Shown in pieces: positions 39,089-48,832 of a DNA stretch of 64,000 nt. The notes beneath the pieces were generated by a model. The model saw only the letters and a program-made list of their open reading frames with translations, ran no database searches and had not been told where the DNA came from. A program made the translations under genes and the position numbers. This stretch comes from Orthonyx spaldingii. Lineage: Eukaryota; Chordata; Aves; Passeriformes; Orthonychidae. The DNA is taken from NCBI GenBank assembly GCA_013397795.1, contig VZTJ01003242.1, forward strand, positions 1,528,321 through 1,592,320. The letters are read 5' to 3'. Position 1 is the stretch's first letter. Each line of letters starts with the position of its first letter.

Positions 39089-39132
39089 GGGGTGCGCGGC
39101 TGGCATTGTTCTCCGCCCGGCTGCAGAAGGGG

Positions 39133-39140
39133 GCCGCCAT
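39133..39140 (-). promoter_or_regulatory. YY1-type site; also an ATG in good start context
   Basis: The plus strand reads GCCGCCAT, so the minus strand reads ATGGCGGC, the YY1 core common just downstream of CpG-island start sites. The same ATG has A at -3 and G at +4 (acaATGGcg) and opens a minus-strand frame, MAAPFCSRAENNASRAP, that runs into the gap after 17 codons. The peptide is not one I recognise. It could be a true N-terminus, an upstream ORF or only the YY1 motif. Confidence 0.45.
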
Positions 39141-39248
39141 TGTGTGTGTGTCTGTGCGGGAGCGGGAGGCACCTTCCCCTGCTGCCCGCGCCCCCTGCGG
39201 AGCCCCCCGAGGCGCCCTTTGTTGCCGGGGCGGCGGAGGGAAGGGCGG

Positions 39249-39280
39249 GCCCGCGGTTCTCCCGGCCCGCGGTTCTCCCG
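39249..39280. repeat. Perfect 16-bp tandem duplication in the CpG island
   Basis: gcccgcggttctcccg occurs twice head to tail without mismatch. Confidence 0.95.
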
Positions 39281-39415
39281 CCGCGCTCCGCCCGCGGGGC
39301 AGAGGCGGCCGCGCTCCGTCCGCGCCACCACCGCGGGTGCCCCCGGGACCGGCCGCGCTGCCCCGGCCCCCGTGTTCGACGCTGGCCGGAAGAGAGAGTC
39401 GGGTCCGCCGGCTGG

Positions 39416-39458
<43 letters not shown>
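39416..39458. repeat. Poly(A) tract of 43 bases inside the CpG island
   Basis: An uninterrupted run of 43 A flanked by very GC-rich DNA on the left and by 'gaaaaaggaagaagaaag' on the right. It ends 39 bases before the CCAAT box. Long dA:dT tracts keep nucleosomes away. It could also be an assembly-length error, or the tail of a small retroposed insertion, but I see no body for one. Confidence 0.95.
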
Positions 39459-39460
<2 letters not shown>

Positions 39461-39497
39461 AAAAGGAAGAAGAAAGCAAGCCGCCCGCCGCCTGTTT

Positions 39498-39507
39498 CCA
39501 ATCAGCG
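39498..39507 (+). promoter_or_regulatory. CCAAT box (NF-Y site), CCAATCAGCG
   Basis: An exact match to the extended NF-Y consensus (CCAATCAG, with favourable flanks). NF-Y boxes usually sit some 60-100 bases upstream of the start site, which would place a plus-strand start near 39560-39610 or a minus-strand start near 39400-39440. The box is the best single promoter element in the window. Confidence 0.7.
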
Positions 39508-39850
39508 CGGTACAAGTTTATGTGAGCGTGCCCCGCGGGCACCGAGCGTGCTCGGGCTGTTCGGGAGAATTAAAGATGGGCGAAACGCTTCCCTCTCCCG
39601 AGCGGCGGCGGGGGCTGCCCAGGAGCGCGGCTCGGGAGCGAAGGGAAGGGACGGGAAGAGAAAGGAGGGGGCAGCAGCGCCCGGGGCCCGCGGGCAGCGC
39701 CCGGTGCGCGGGGGGGCGCGGTGCGGCTGGTGGCTCCCGTAATTGTTGTTCCCGGTCACGAGCCCGGAGGAGAGGCTGCGCCTGGAACGCGACTTTCCAG
39801 CTCCAGCTTCCCCCCAGCGCCGGCGGCGATCGGGGCCGGGGGCCGTGGAA

Positions 39851-39883
39851 GGGGGCTGGGCGCTGCGGGCGTGGGGAGTGGGG
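39851..39883 (+). promoter_or_regulatory. G-quadruplex motif
   Basis: Five G-runs of three or more bases with loops of 2, 6, 3 and 3 bases (GGGGG CT GGG CGCTGC GGG CGT GGGG AGT GGGG). This fits the standard G3+N1-7 rule. The strand is G-rich on plus. Confidence 0.7.
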
Positions 39884-40014
39884 AAACTCCGCGAGGACCG
39901 GGGGAAGTTGGTTCCTTGCGCACGCCGAATCCGGCGGGGGAAAAGAAGAGGGGGAAAAAAAACCAAAAAGTGTCAGTTTAATAAGTTTAATAGTTGCGGG
40001 TCGGGTTCGGCAGC

Positions 40015-40049
40015 GCCCGCGGAAGGATGCTCGGCCCGCGGAAGGATGC
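40015..40049. repeat. 16-bp direct repeat with 19-bp period
   Basis: gcccgcggaaggatgc occurs at 40015-40030 and 40034-40049, identical, separated by 'tcg'. It marks the right shoulder of the CpG island. Confidence 0.95.
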
Positions 40050-40715
40050 AGGCCCCACGAGTCGGAGGCACTTGGTGAAACTTCCCTTTGCCTGTTCAAA
40101 ATGACTGCGGTGATTTTGGTGTATTAATTGCGCCCGAAGCACAACACAAAATGTTCTAGCACACACTAGAGGTCCCTCTCAGAGCTGTCAGACGTTAGGG
40201 TGTTTTCAGGTTGGGTTGTGCTTTATTATTTATTTTTCCCCGCTTTAACTGTTTGAACGAAACTGTCCCTTCAAATGCCAGCGCAGCGTGCGTTGTTCAA
40301 GTAAGCGTGAGGAAAGATTTGCGACTTTTTTGTTTGTGCCCTGGTTGTTTGGGCATCAGTTAATAAACTGCACCCTTGAAAAAACGAATGTAAACGGTAT
40401 TAATTTCCTGCCGTAATTTATGAGTTTTGTTTGAAATAGCCTCGCCGTTTGTTGTTGGGGCCAATTCCAAATTTTTTTACTCGGTTTTCTCATGTGAATC
40501 CTGCCATGGAAGTAAACAGCGTAAAACTTGAATAAGGACACCAGGCTATGGCTTGTGGTTTTTAAAAGAGAAACATGTAAGCAAGCAAAAAGCCAAGTAT
40601 TAAGATTATGGTGAGTCAATAAAGATGATGGAGGTGACTAAAAGCGATTGATTCACAGAAATTTCCATATCCAGACCGTGTTAGAGAACTAATTAGTCCC
40701 CCCAATCTTCATGTA

Positions 40716-40845
40716 TTACAACAATATTATCACCATTTTACGGATGGAGAAACTGAGAAATAAAAAGAAGGTCACTGACTTGCCTGAAGCCATATAGCAA
40801 ATAAAAGATAGATCTGGAATCAGCTAGGACAGATTTAGATCTCTT
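40716..40845 (-). mobile_element. Old MIR-type SINE, minus orientation
   Basis: The plus strand reads 'attatcaccattttacgg', 'atggagaaactgag', 'gtcactgacttgcctgaagc' and 'gatctggaatcag' in that order. This is the reverse-complement MIR core and tRNA-half layout ('attatccccattttacagatgaggaaactgag ... acttgcccaaggtcac ... ggattc'). Similarity is high for so old an element. Confidence 0.8.
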
Positions 40846-40853
40846 GCTGGTTT

Positions 40854-40905
40854 GCACTGCTGTAACCATTGATTTCAGTGGAATTCTTCTGGATTTAAGT
40901 CAAGT
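40854..40905. repeat. Possible remnant of an old amniote dispersed repeat
   Basis: 'gtaaccattgatttcagtgg' followed by 'aattcttctggatttaagt' resembles a degenerate sauropsid repeat with 'ccattgacttcagtgg...actcctgatttacacc'. It directly abuts the MIR relic. The family name is uncertain. Confidence 0.4.
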
Positions 40906-42357
40906 TTGGACCTTATGTGTTGCTCTGTCCCTTAGAAACAGTGACTTAATGTAAATTCCATTTTGACCATGAGTGAATTAGATGCTTGCATCTAGTTTTA
41001 GGGGGAGTATTTGATGTACATCCACTTTTTGAAAGACAAATTACTGTGAAACTTTAGGACTCAGTTGGCCTTTAATTATTCTTAATTTTTTCACCATTAC
41101 AATTTCATTTGTCACCTCAGTGTAGTTCCCTAGTTGGGTTTTGGTATTGTGTGTTTTTTAATGAACGATTTCCTCATGTCTAGTGCAGTTTTTCATACTG
41201 GATTCTGAGAAGTATTTCTTACTAGATGTCTCTGAATGAAACCTTCAGTTTTGTGTTGGAACACCCTGAGAACAAATGATTTTGCATGAGGAAAACTTCC
41301 ATTCATTGCAGGTCTCACTCAGACAGAAATGAAAAATTGCATGAACATCGTATGCAAAAAAAGCTAGGCTTTCCCCTGCATAGTGGAAAGGCTGCATGTG
41401 GAAGACTTGCTCATGTAGGCTCTTTATTGGATTATGGTAGGTTTATGTATGGAGAAAATGCAATGTGAAGGGAAATATTCACTGATCATAACAAACGTTT
41501 GTGCATTATTCAAAGTGGGGTCTCTCACAATTAACAAAATACCAAATCTGCCAGTCACAGTCAGATAGCATTTCACATGAGCCCAGCTGGGAAGGAATGG
41601 TAATTTCTGCTTTCTGTATTCCAGCTACTGTAAAAATATTTTCAGGATACCATAAAAGAGACACAGATGTACAGATTGTGGTTGTGGTGCTTTACTCTTC
41701 ATTTATTAATGTGTGCTGGTATATGCAAAGTACCACCACTAAAGTGTAATATAAAGTTCCTGTTTTGATGTCATCAGATGAATTTGGTAAGGTGCTGGTA
41801 TTTCAGGACGCTGACAGTGCCTCAGTGTTGCTGACATCCCTGCAGTGAGGGTCTGACCTGACATCTTCATGGGTAGGGAAGCAGGTGTAGAACATAGGTG
41901 TAATTAAGACTATTCCACCCCCTCCACCCTTCCAATTTGAGCTTATATGTCTGATATAGAAAGCGTTTAGGTGGGAATCAGCTCCACAGAGTGCATGTAG
42001 TTTCAGACCTTGTACTGACTCCCTGGCTGGGAAGAGTTTTAAACGCCAGAGCTTTTGCCTCCTTTCTCATGTTCCGTGCGGTAAACTACTGTGCCTCACT
42101 TGCAGTACGTGTTCTGCTCTTCTCTTGTACCAGAGCAAAAATAATGTTGATCAGAAGCAAATTTTAGTGGAGATGCCTGCTGTTACTTATTTTGGATCCT
42201 TTTACGCTGTTGCAGCGGAGCCAAGTTGGATCTCCTTCCAGGAAATAAATTTAGTTAGTTGTTGTTTTTTTTTTTCTGACAGAAACATAATTCTTACTCT
42301 AAATGGAATCTTTTTTGTTGGTCTGTGTTGCATTTATGTTTTTGTTTTACAGCCTGG

Positions 42358-42394
42358 GTAAAATTCATCTCTGGTATAGTGCCATTGACTTCTG
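42358..42394. repeat. Weak remnant of the same old dispersed repeat type
   Basis: 'gtaaaattcatctctggtatagtgccattgacttctg' shares the 'ctggtgtagt..cattgactt' pattern with 40854-40905. Short and degenerate. Confidence 0.25.
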
Positions 42395-42470
42395 TGTTGT
42401 TTCACAAAGCATTAATTTATTTTTCTGTGTTAAAATACAGATTTTTGTTGTTCCACTTTCCAGAGAATAC

Positions 42471-42491
42471 TTTTTTTTTTTTAAAAAAAAA
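42471..42491. repeat. T12-A9 palindromic homopolymer junction
   Basis: Twelve T directly followed by nine A. It is self-complementary and a likely spot for length variation. Confidence 0.9.
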
Positions 42492-44223
42492 GAAGTTTGG
42501 TTTTAGAAGGAGACAAATATAAAATGTACATCTTCATTTTTATTTTGCTCACCTTTAGCACTTGTGCAGGCAAAGATATCTTCTTTCTCTACGTCTTTGG
42601 TAAAATAAGTTGAATATATATGTTTAGAGAATGTCTATAGGCAGGAGAAGGGAGTAGCTAGTGTCTTCCTAGCTGATAACACCTTCAAAAAAATCTTAAC
42701 GTGAAATCCATTAGCACATTCCATACTGATGATGTATGTTGTAGCTTTAGTAATCTTGGGTTCTCTAATGTGTATTTTAATCATGCTTTTAATCCAGAAA
42801 TCCAATGAACAACATCCCATGTCCAAATGAGCCAAAATTGATGCGGTAGAAAGTTCAGTTGTAATCCCATGTTTATGAAGTGAATGCTTCACCTGATAAC
42901 CTTTTCCTGATAGCTCCTCCTCTGGCTGCCTACCCCCACTGGCAGAGGAAGTGATGGTTTGATGTGGTTGGCAGGTTTGTGCAGACGTGGCTTTGCAGGT
43001 GGTTTGTATGCAGCCGAAGTCTACGGGTGAGGGATGCAAAGCTTAGGAGTGCTTGCTGGGGCAAAGGACAACTCATCCTGACAAATAACTTAGTGGCTTT
43101 TACTCAACTGGTCTTCCTTGCCCAGTGCACTCAGGAATGAGGAACAGCCGTTTAAAAACCCTAAAACTAAAAAAAAAAAATACCTCTGAACAGCTGAGTT
43201 GCTCGAAGATGATGGGAAAAGGAGTTCTGTCTCACACAGCATAAAGGCTCTTTCTACTTCTCGTTCTCAAACAAGATATTTACAGCTCTGGTTGTTCCCC
43301 TTCAGCCAGCATTTATGACTCAGTTCTGCCTCAAATCTCACGTTCAGTATAGGTATTTGTGGGGTTTCCCTAATTTTCCCTGGTGTAATTCAGGATGATT
43401 TGCAGGACAGCCAACATGCAGGGCTGTAACTGCTACTACAGAGGCTCAGGCATGTGCATCCTACTTCTGACTCTGTGATTGTGGTTACCTCTATCTAACA
43501 GGCAGCTGGGTGTGGCAACAAAACTGTCTCCTACTGCTGTACTAGGCTTTGCCAGACCTCACCTGTCAACTTCTAGTTCTTGCAGATGAACTCTGAAGCT
43601 ACATCGTGATTTGGTCAGGCAGAAATGATGGGAGGTTGTCTCAGGAGAGGTATCTCCAGCAGACATGAGGAAATGTTAATATTTCTGTGTAAGTCACAGA
43701 TGAAACTTAATCTAAAGCATAGTGTTCATCTCCGAGCATTCATCTTTGAGAAAAGTGAACTTAAGATGGAACCACAGCTAGAAGGATGATCAGGGAATGG
43801 AGGATCTGTCTTTTGAAAGGAAATTAGAAGAGGCTTGCATGTCCTTGTTAACAATGTGTAGTCTGGAAAGTGATATGAAAATTCCCTGTAAAGTCACACA
43901 GGCAGTGAATCCCACAGAGAAGAGAAGAAGCTGTTCAAGCTAAATGACAATAAATGTGGGTATAAACTGGACCTATTTAGGCAATAGTTTCCCAGAACAC
44001 TTTTGGATACATGATCTAGAAGATGCAGCATTGAAAGTGGGACCTTAAATTTGGCAATACTCTTGTGCATGCCTTTAAAACCTGGACTACTTGGAGAATA
44101 TTTCCAAAAAGGTACCTCAGTGACCTTAGCTGTGACCAATAGGCTATGACTGACTAAGTTTTTTTCATCAATATTTCTGTCAGTGGACAAAATAGTTAGC
44201 TTTTTAAAAGAATATCAACATTT

Positions 44224-44252
44224 GTATATGTGTGTGTGTATATATATATATG
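44224..44252. repeat. (TG)n(TA)n microsatellite
   Basis: A gtatatgtgtgtgtgtatatatatatatg run. Confidence 0.9.
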
Positions 44253-45279
44253 TCAAAAATCAATTTCCATACCTGAAAACCACTATTTATTTTGAATGTT
44301 CCTTAAAAATTTTGAAAAAGACCAACTGACAGAAATTTTTTTTTTAAAAAACCTTGCATTTTTCACAGGGAAAAAAAAAATCAATATCTGTTCTTATGAT
44401 CAGTGAAAATTTTGCACAAGTTTTGTCAGTGGGAGGAATTTCTGATTTGCTCTTCACGTAGGATCCTTAGCTGATTTTTGTTCCAGCTGCAAAACTTATT
44501 TCTCTTTCTATATTCTTCATTTTTTCCAAGTTAGACCTTTAATGCTTACAGTTTTCCTATGATTTATTTAGTGGTACTCACTTTATTTTCAACACACTGT
44601 ATAAGGAGAGGGGAGATTTAGTAAAGAAACTTGAGCAAGAAGCCCTTTTCTCTTTTCCTCACTTTCTTACAAACATAACTTAAAAACTCTCGATCATCCA
44701 GTCAACTTTGAGCACACTAATTTGCTTGTATGCCCAGTCTATAAATCCTGGTGGGGCAGGACCATCTCCCCTGTTGCAGCAGAGCACTGCAGGTATCCAA
44801 CCAGTAATTAATAATAGCTCCTGCTATCAGTGTCGCCAGGAGAGCAGGGAGAAGAGATGAGAGGCGCGGCAGATGTTGAGCGTAATTCCGAGTAAGTGTT
44901 GGAAACCAAAGAATCCAGGGGCTGCCAAAGTAACTGGAAGTTTACTTCCTAAGAGCACTTTGCCTTAAAACAGCTTTATTTCCCTCTGTGAACGGAACTT
45001 GGTGGCGGCATTAGATGGGAGAGATGCGTATCGCAGCTTACAAAGGGAGTACAGGTCCATCAGCATGATCACAGAGCAGTCAAGTGAAGGAGGGAGGAGT
45101 GCCTGGTTCTCCAAGATCTAGGAGAAGGAATGAAATGGGGGTCTCTAGCTAAAATACCGATGCAGGTCTCCCCAAGATGTACTGCTTTCTAAACAAGGCA
45201 AGACTCACCGGGAGGTTTAGTTAAGTTGCCTTAAGAGAGATTGATGGGCCATGCGTTCAGCACAGGGGACCAGTGCTGA

Positions 45280-45740
45280 ATAATTCACAGATCGTTATCA
45301 TTTCTGTAGCCCATTATGTACCCATTGCACCAAATCTTTTCCAAACACTGAGGAGAGATAATCCTTGCGCTTAAGGATCACTCACACAAGGTAAACAGAC
45401 ATTCGTGGCTTGCCAGTAACAGGCGGGTTTGACACCGTTTATCTACAGCAGCCTGCTCTGCTCTAAGTGGTGCGGCAGGAAAGGAGTTTGACAGACTTAA
45501 CATCTATGTGGGAGAGGACCTATAGTGGTGTCAGGGCAGCTGTCCCAGCTGGTGGCTGTAGGCGAAGGCATGAAGACCACTACAGGAGAAAATGAGAAAA
45601 GGGCTGACTAAATCGGCAGAGGACAATTTACACCCTGATAATCAAAGGGGACTCACTGAGTCAAGGAAGTTAGGGAGAGCCTTGAAGATTGGTGGAAGTC
45701 CAACGGAGGAATTCAAAGAGAGTCAAAAGGGAGAGCTGAG
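45280..45740. repeat. Probable ancient amniote interspersed repeat, family unassigned
   Basis: 'cccattgcaccaaatc' then 'caaacactgaggagagataatccttgcgcttaagga' and 'caaggtaaacagaca' resemble an old repeat of turtles and birds with 'cccattgtgctaggcgctgtacaaacac...agacagtccctgccc...agacagac'. The purine-rich continuation ('ggcatgaagaccactacaggagaaaatgagaaa') also fits loosely. I recognise the pattern but not a secure name, and its limits are approximate. Confidence 0.4.
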
Positions 45741-46274
45741 CAGGTATGGCTCCATTCTGTGTGGATAAACACAAGGCCAATGGATTTATTCTATACATTC
45801 CAGAGATGGTCACTGACGAGATCCAGGTGGAATCTTACATGGATCTGCAGCTTGGCTCTGGAGAAAGGGGAAAGAAGCAGTAGAGTTCATGGTGGCTGCA
45901 GATGAGAGCTGAGGGACAAAATAAGAAAGTGCAACCTTCCATATCCTCCAGCTTTTTCTTACTGTGGCCTCTGGTACAAAAATAACTTGGGATTCCTGGA
46001 AGCAAAATGAAGACATGACTTTTGCTATTAGCAGAAAACTGAATTTCTAACGCTCTTAATGCTGTTTCAAGGAAGAGACTTCCTGAGAAATCAGTAGACA
46101 GGAGTGTTCCTGTTTGGGAAGAACTCTGATCAGGAATAAAATAGCTCTGTCTCAGGGAGAGAGGTGGTTCTTTCAGGGAAAACTGTGTCTTTGAAGAAGC
46201 ATTTTCTTTAATTCAAAAATCTGTATTTATTACTGGCTGCATACAGTCTTTCCTTTTTTCCTTAGTTTTCTTCA

Positions 46275-46620
46275 AGTATTTGCATCAATGTCCTGCAACA
46301 GAGAGTTCCACAGGTTGCTGAGAGATAAGCTATAGAGTGATATCCTTATTCATTTATAAGCTAATGCCTTTTTAAATTCCATTAGGTGCCCTCTTGTTTT
46401 ATGAAGGGCATCTGATTTCTCCTTCACACCATTCATTATTTTATATACTCAATTCCATCATCTTTTACTGTTTTCCTTTCTAAATGAAATAGTTCTGGTT
46501 TTAATCTTTTTGTTTAGAAATACCCCCACATGTTTCTAATCTTTTTTGTTGCCTTTGGCTATCTAGTCTAGCTATCTATCACTCCCATCTTGCTTCTCAC
46601 TGGATCTTTTAAAGCTAGTT
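46275..46620 (-). mobile_element. Ancient CR1-like LINE fragment, minus strand
   Basis: The plus strand carries, in order, 'agttccacaggttg', 'aattccattaggtgccctcttgttttatgaag', 'ctccttcacaccattcattattttatatactc' and 'tgtttctaatcttttttgttgcctttgg'. This is the reverse-complement signature of old CR1 copies in turtles and other amniotes ('gggtgccccctagttcttgtgttatg ... ctccacaccattcatgattttatagac ... catttttgttgccctt'). It is much more diverged than the 28.3-kb CR1 copy, so the window holds at least two ages of CR1. Confidence 0.75.
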
Positions 46621-46647
46621 CCAAAGTCATCAGCGTGAAAGAGACTG

Positions 46648-46790
46648 AAGGGTGGTCTTGTGGTTAAAGTATATCACCAAGACTCCAAAGTTCTTCTTCC
46701 AGATCTAGTGCACTATGACCTTGAGTTAATCACTTGGGCTGCAGAGTTTCACAGTTTCCCTTTTAGTTCCAGAAAATATAATGGGGAAAT
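46648..46790 (+). mobile_element. Old MIR-type SINE, plus orientation
   Basis: 'gggtggtcttgtggttaaag' (start of the tRNA-derived half), 'gactccaaagttcttcttcca', 'ctatgaccttgagttaatcactt' and 'cacagtttcccttttagttcc...ataatgggg' follow the MIR layout from its 5' end to the core. It sits only about 30 bases from the ancient CR1 fragment. Confidence 0.8.
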
Positions 46791-48536
46791 CTCGACCAAA
46801 ATATGTTAAGTGTTTCTCCATGTCTGGATGGAAATTATTCTAGATGCATAACTGTATTAAATGTAGTAGTTTTGATTGTTTTTCCACAAGGCAGCTGCAT
46901 GTGTGTTGAAATTTGTAACTTCTCCCTAACTCTTTGATTATATGTTGCTTGACTGTTTTCTATTTGTTATACTCCTCTGATACTAGGTTCCAAACACATT
47001 CAATTAAGTAATTTCTTTTTGTTATTTTATGGTGAACTTCATATGGAAAGCATGAGTTACTAACAATTTGGGCCAAGCAGACATATGACTTTCATGTATC
47101 CTTGGGGACTTGGAAAGTCAGCACAGTCCTGATGAAAGTGTAAAACAGGATCAAATTCTGACTTTTTATAGATAGGACACAGCCCATTCCTGGGAGACGC
47201 TAGGCACCCCTTACTGCCACTCATCCTTCCCCCATGTGGGATCAAGACTAAGGTATTGCTGGCTTGCCTTCAGTCTACACAAACTAATTATCCACACAAC
47301 CTGTCAAGATTCTTACAAGGAGCATAAGGCTCACCCATCTGGTTCCCTCCTCTGATGTTTTCAACAAAGCTTGGCTGTTACATATTTCTAGCACCTCTAT
47401 CACTTTCCGAAAGCCCACATCAGGTCGGGGTCACCTTACTACTACCTGGTGTGTGATTTGGTGCCTCATTTCTGGCACACAGGAGCTGGGAGCACTCTGG
47501 CTGGGAGTACATTGCTGTCACAGCCCCACACTCCAAGGCATCTTCCAAGCACACACCTTCCCAAGTGTCATCCCTTGCTGCAAAAAGGTCATGTGTCAAG
47601 CAGTGGGGAAGAGATCTATGAGGTGTCCTAACTATAAACCCTTCCTTTTTAAAACTTCTTGTGCCACCAAAGATTCTGGAAGAATACACTTTGATAGGAT
47701 GCTACTCCAGCAGAATAGCAAAAGCAAGCTGCTCAGATATTTGTAGCATAAAACTAAGGAAAACTACATTGTTCTTTAAACTGCAGGGTTTTTTGTCTGT
47801 TTGTTATGCCCCTAGCCCCATAACTCCTTTTTTTTTTTGCCTTGATGTCCCTCTTTCCCTTTGTAAGCAGATAGTCAGCTCCTGCTTTCATGAATTCCCC
47901 AGACAGCACTGTCTGCTGCTTTTGCTGGAGCTCAAGCCTCAGTACATATTCCTGTGCAAGCCCCAGGAAATGTGGTGCTCTTCTGGTCTCTGTGAAAAGG
48001 GGCCAGTCCTGGAAGACTCTCCTGATAACCCCAGTCAGGTCAATAGGCTTGTTTGTGTGATTAAGGAGAACACATAAGGATACTCAGGGGTATTGAGATA
48101 TCAAGAATCTTTGCAGCTTTAAAAAAGAAAAAGGGTGGTTTGGATTTTGGTGGGGTTTGGAGTACTTTGTTTCCCTTATGCCTTATAGCTGGCATTTTGT
48201 CATAGCCTTCTGCTCACTAGCATTCCCATGACACATGAACATGCTCAAAAAAAATTTGCTGTGAGAAATCAGTGAGCTTCATTAAATTTTCAAAGTTTGG
48301 AGCTGTGATCCTCTTTGCCCCTCTCCACGGGCGGCTGGCCCTGCCAGATTCTGATTGCTTATGTGAACATTTGATAAATCTCACTGTGGACTACATTTGC
48401 TCTTTCACCCAAGCAGTCATCACACACATTTTCCTAACACTTTAAAATTATGCCTGCCAAACATTTTCTGATGTAAAGTTAAAAGCCATCTATTACTGAA
48501 GTGATTTTTCAGCCCTTGTGGGCATGTTTTTCTTTC

Positions 48537-48552
48537 TTTTTTTTTTTTTTTT
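48537..48552. repeat. Poly(T) tract, 16 bases
   Basis: An uninterrupted T run preceded by tctttc-type pyrimidines. Confidence 0.95.
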
Positions 48553-48782
48553 CCTTGTGTAGTTCAGATAGTTTCAAGCTCTTTTAAACAGGCTGCCAAG
48601 GGTCAGTCTCAAAAAAAATTTTCTTCTTTCATTTTCTCTTGAAAAGTATGGTGGTGCTATTATTTTCTTTTATGCAACTCCTTTCAAAGCTGAATTCAAG
48701 TGAATGTAATGTTGTCTTACTGCCACGGCCACAGAGAACTTAATATAAAGCTGGAGATTGCTGCTTCTTCTCTGTAAAGGCA

Positions 48783-48832
48783 TCAGTCCTGCACTTACAT
48801 CAGGAAGGACACTTTTCCTGTTGACTTCAGTT
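48783..48832. repeat. Possible remnant of an old amniote dispersed repeat
   Basis: 'tcagtcctgcacttacatcagg' then 'cctgttgacttcagt' resembles the sauropsid repeat with 'gatcctgcacttac...cccattgacttcaatggg'. Only about 50 bases are alignable by eye. Confidence 0.35.

Larger units (their letters stand above)
38640..40080. promoter_or_regulatory. CpG island, probable promoter of an unidentified gene
   Basis: The visible part from 39089 is strongly GC- and CpG-rich, in sharp contrast to the AT-rich flanks. It declines after about 40.05 kb on the right and before the gap on the left. Inside are a CCAAT box, an ETS site, a YY1 site, GC boxes and a G-quadruplex motif, the usual make-up of a TATA-less vertebrate promoter. 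No gene can be named. The CCAAT box is in plus orientation, which weakly favours plus-strand transcription, but NF-Y sites work either way. The 366-base gap removes part of the island, possibly including a first exon. Long open frames across this region are a GC-rich artefact and are also carried through the Ns. Confidence 0.85.
40081..44223. other. Non-coding right flank of the CpG island, with old repeat relics
   Basis: Composition returns to AT-rich within a few hundred bases. If transcription runs rightward, this would be the first intron. A possible donor-like 'caa|gtaagc' is at 40301, but without an identified exon it means little. The MIR relic and two weak dispersed-repeat remnants are listed separately. 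The longest frame (42635-43039, minus, 134 codons) is not recognisable. Confidence 0.45.

Noticed and set aside
38579..40127. Very long open frames (up to 479 codons) on both strands over the CpG island
   Set aside because: They run through 366 Ns counted as open codons and through a poly(A) tract read as poly-Lys or, on the other strand, poly-Phe. The remaining GC-rich sequence has few stops in any frame, so length is no evidence of coding.
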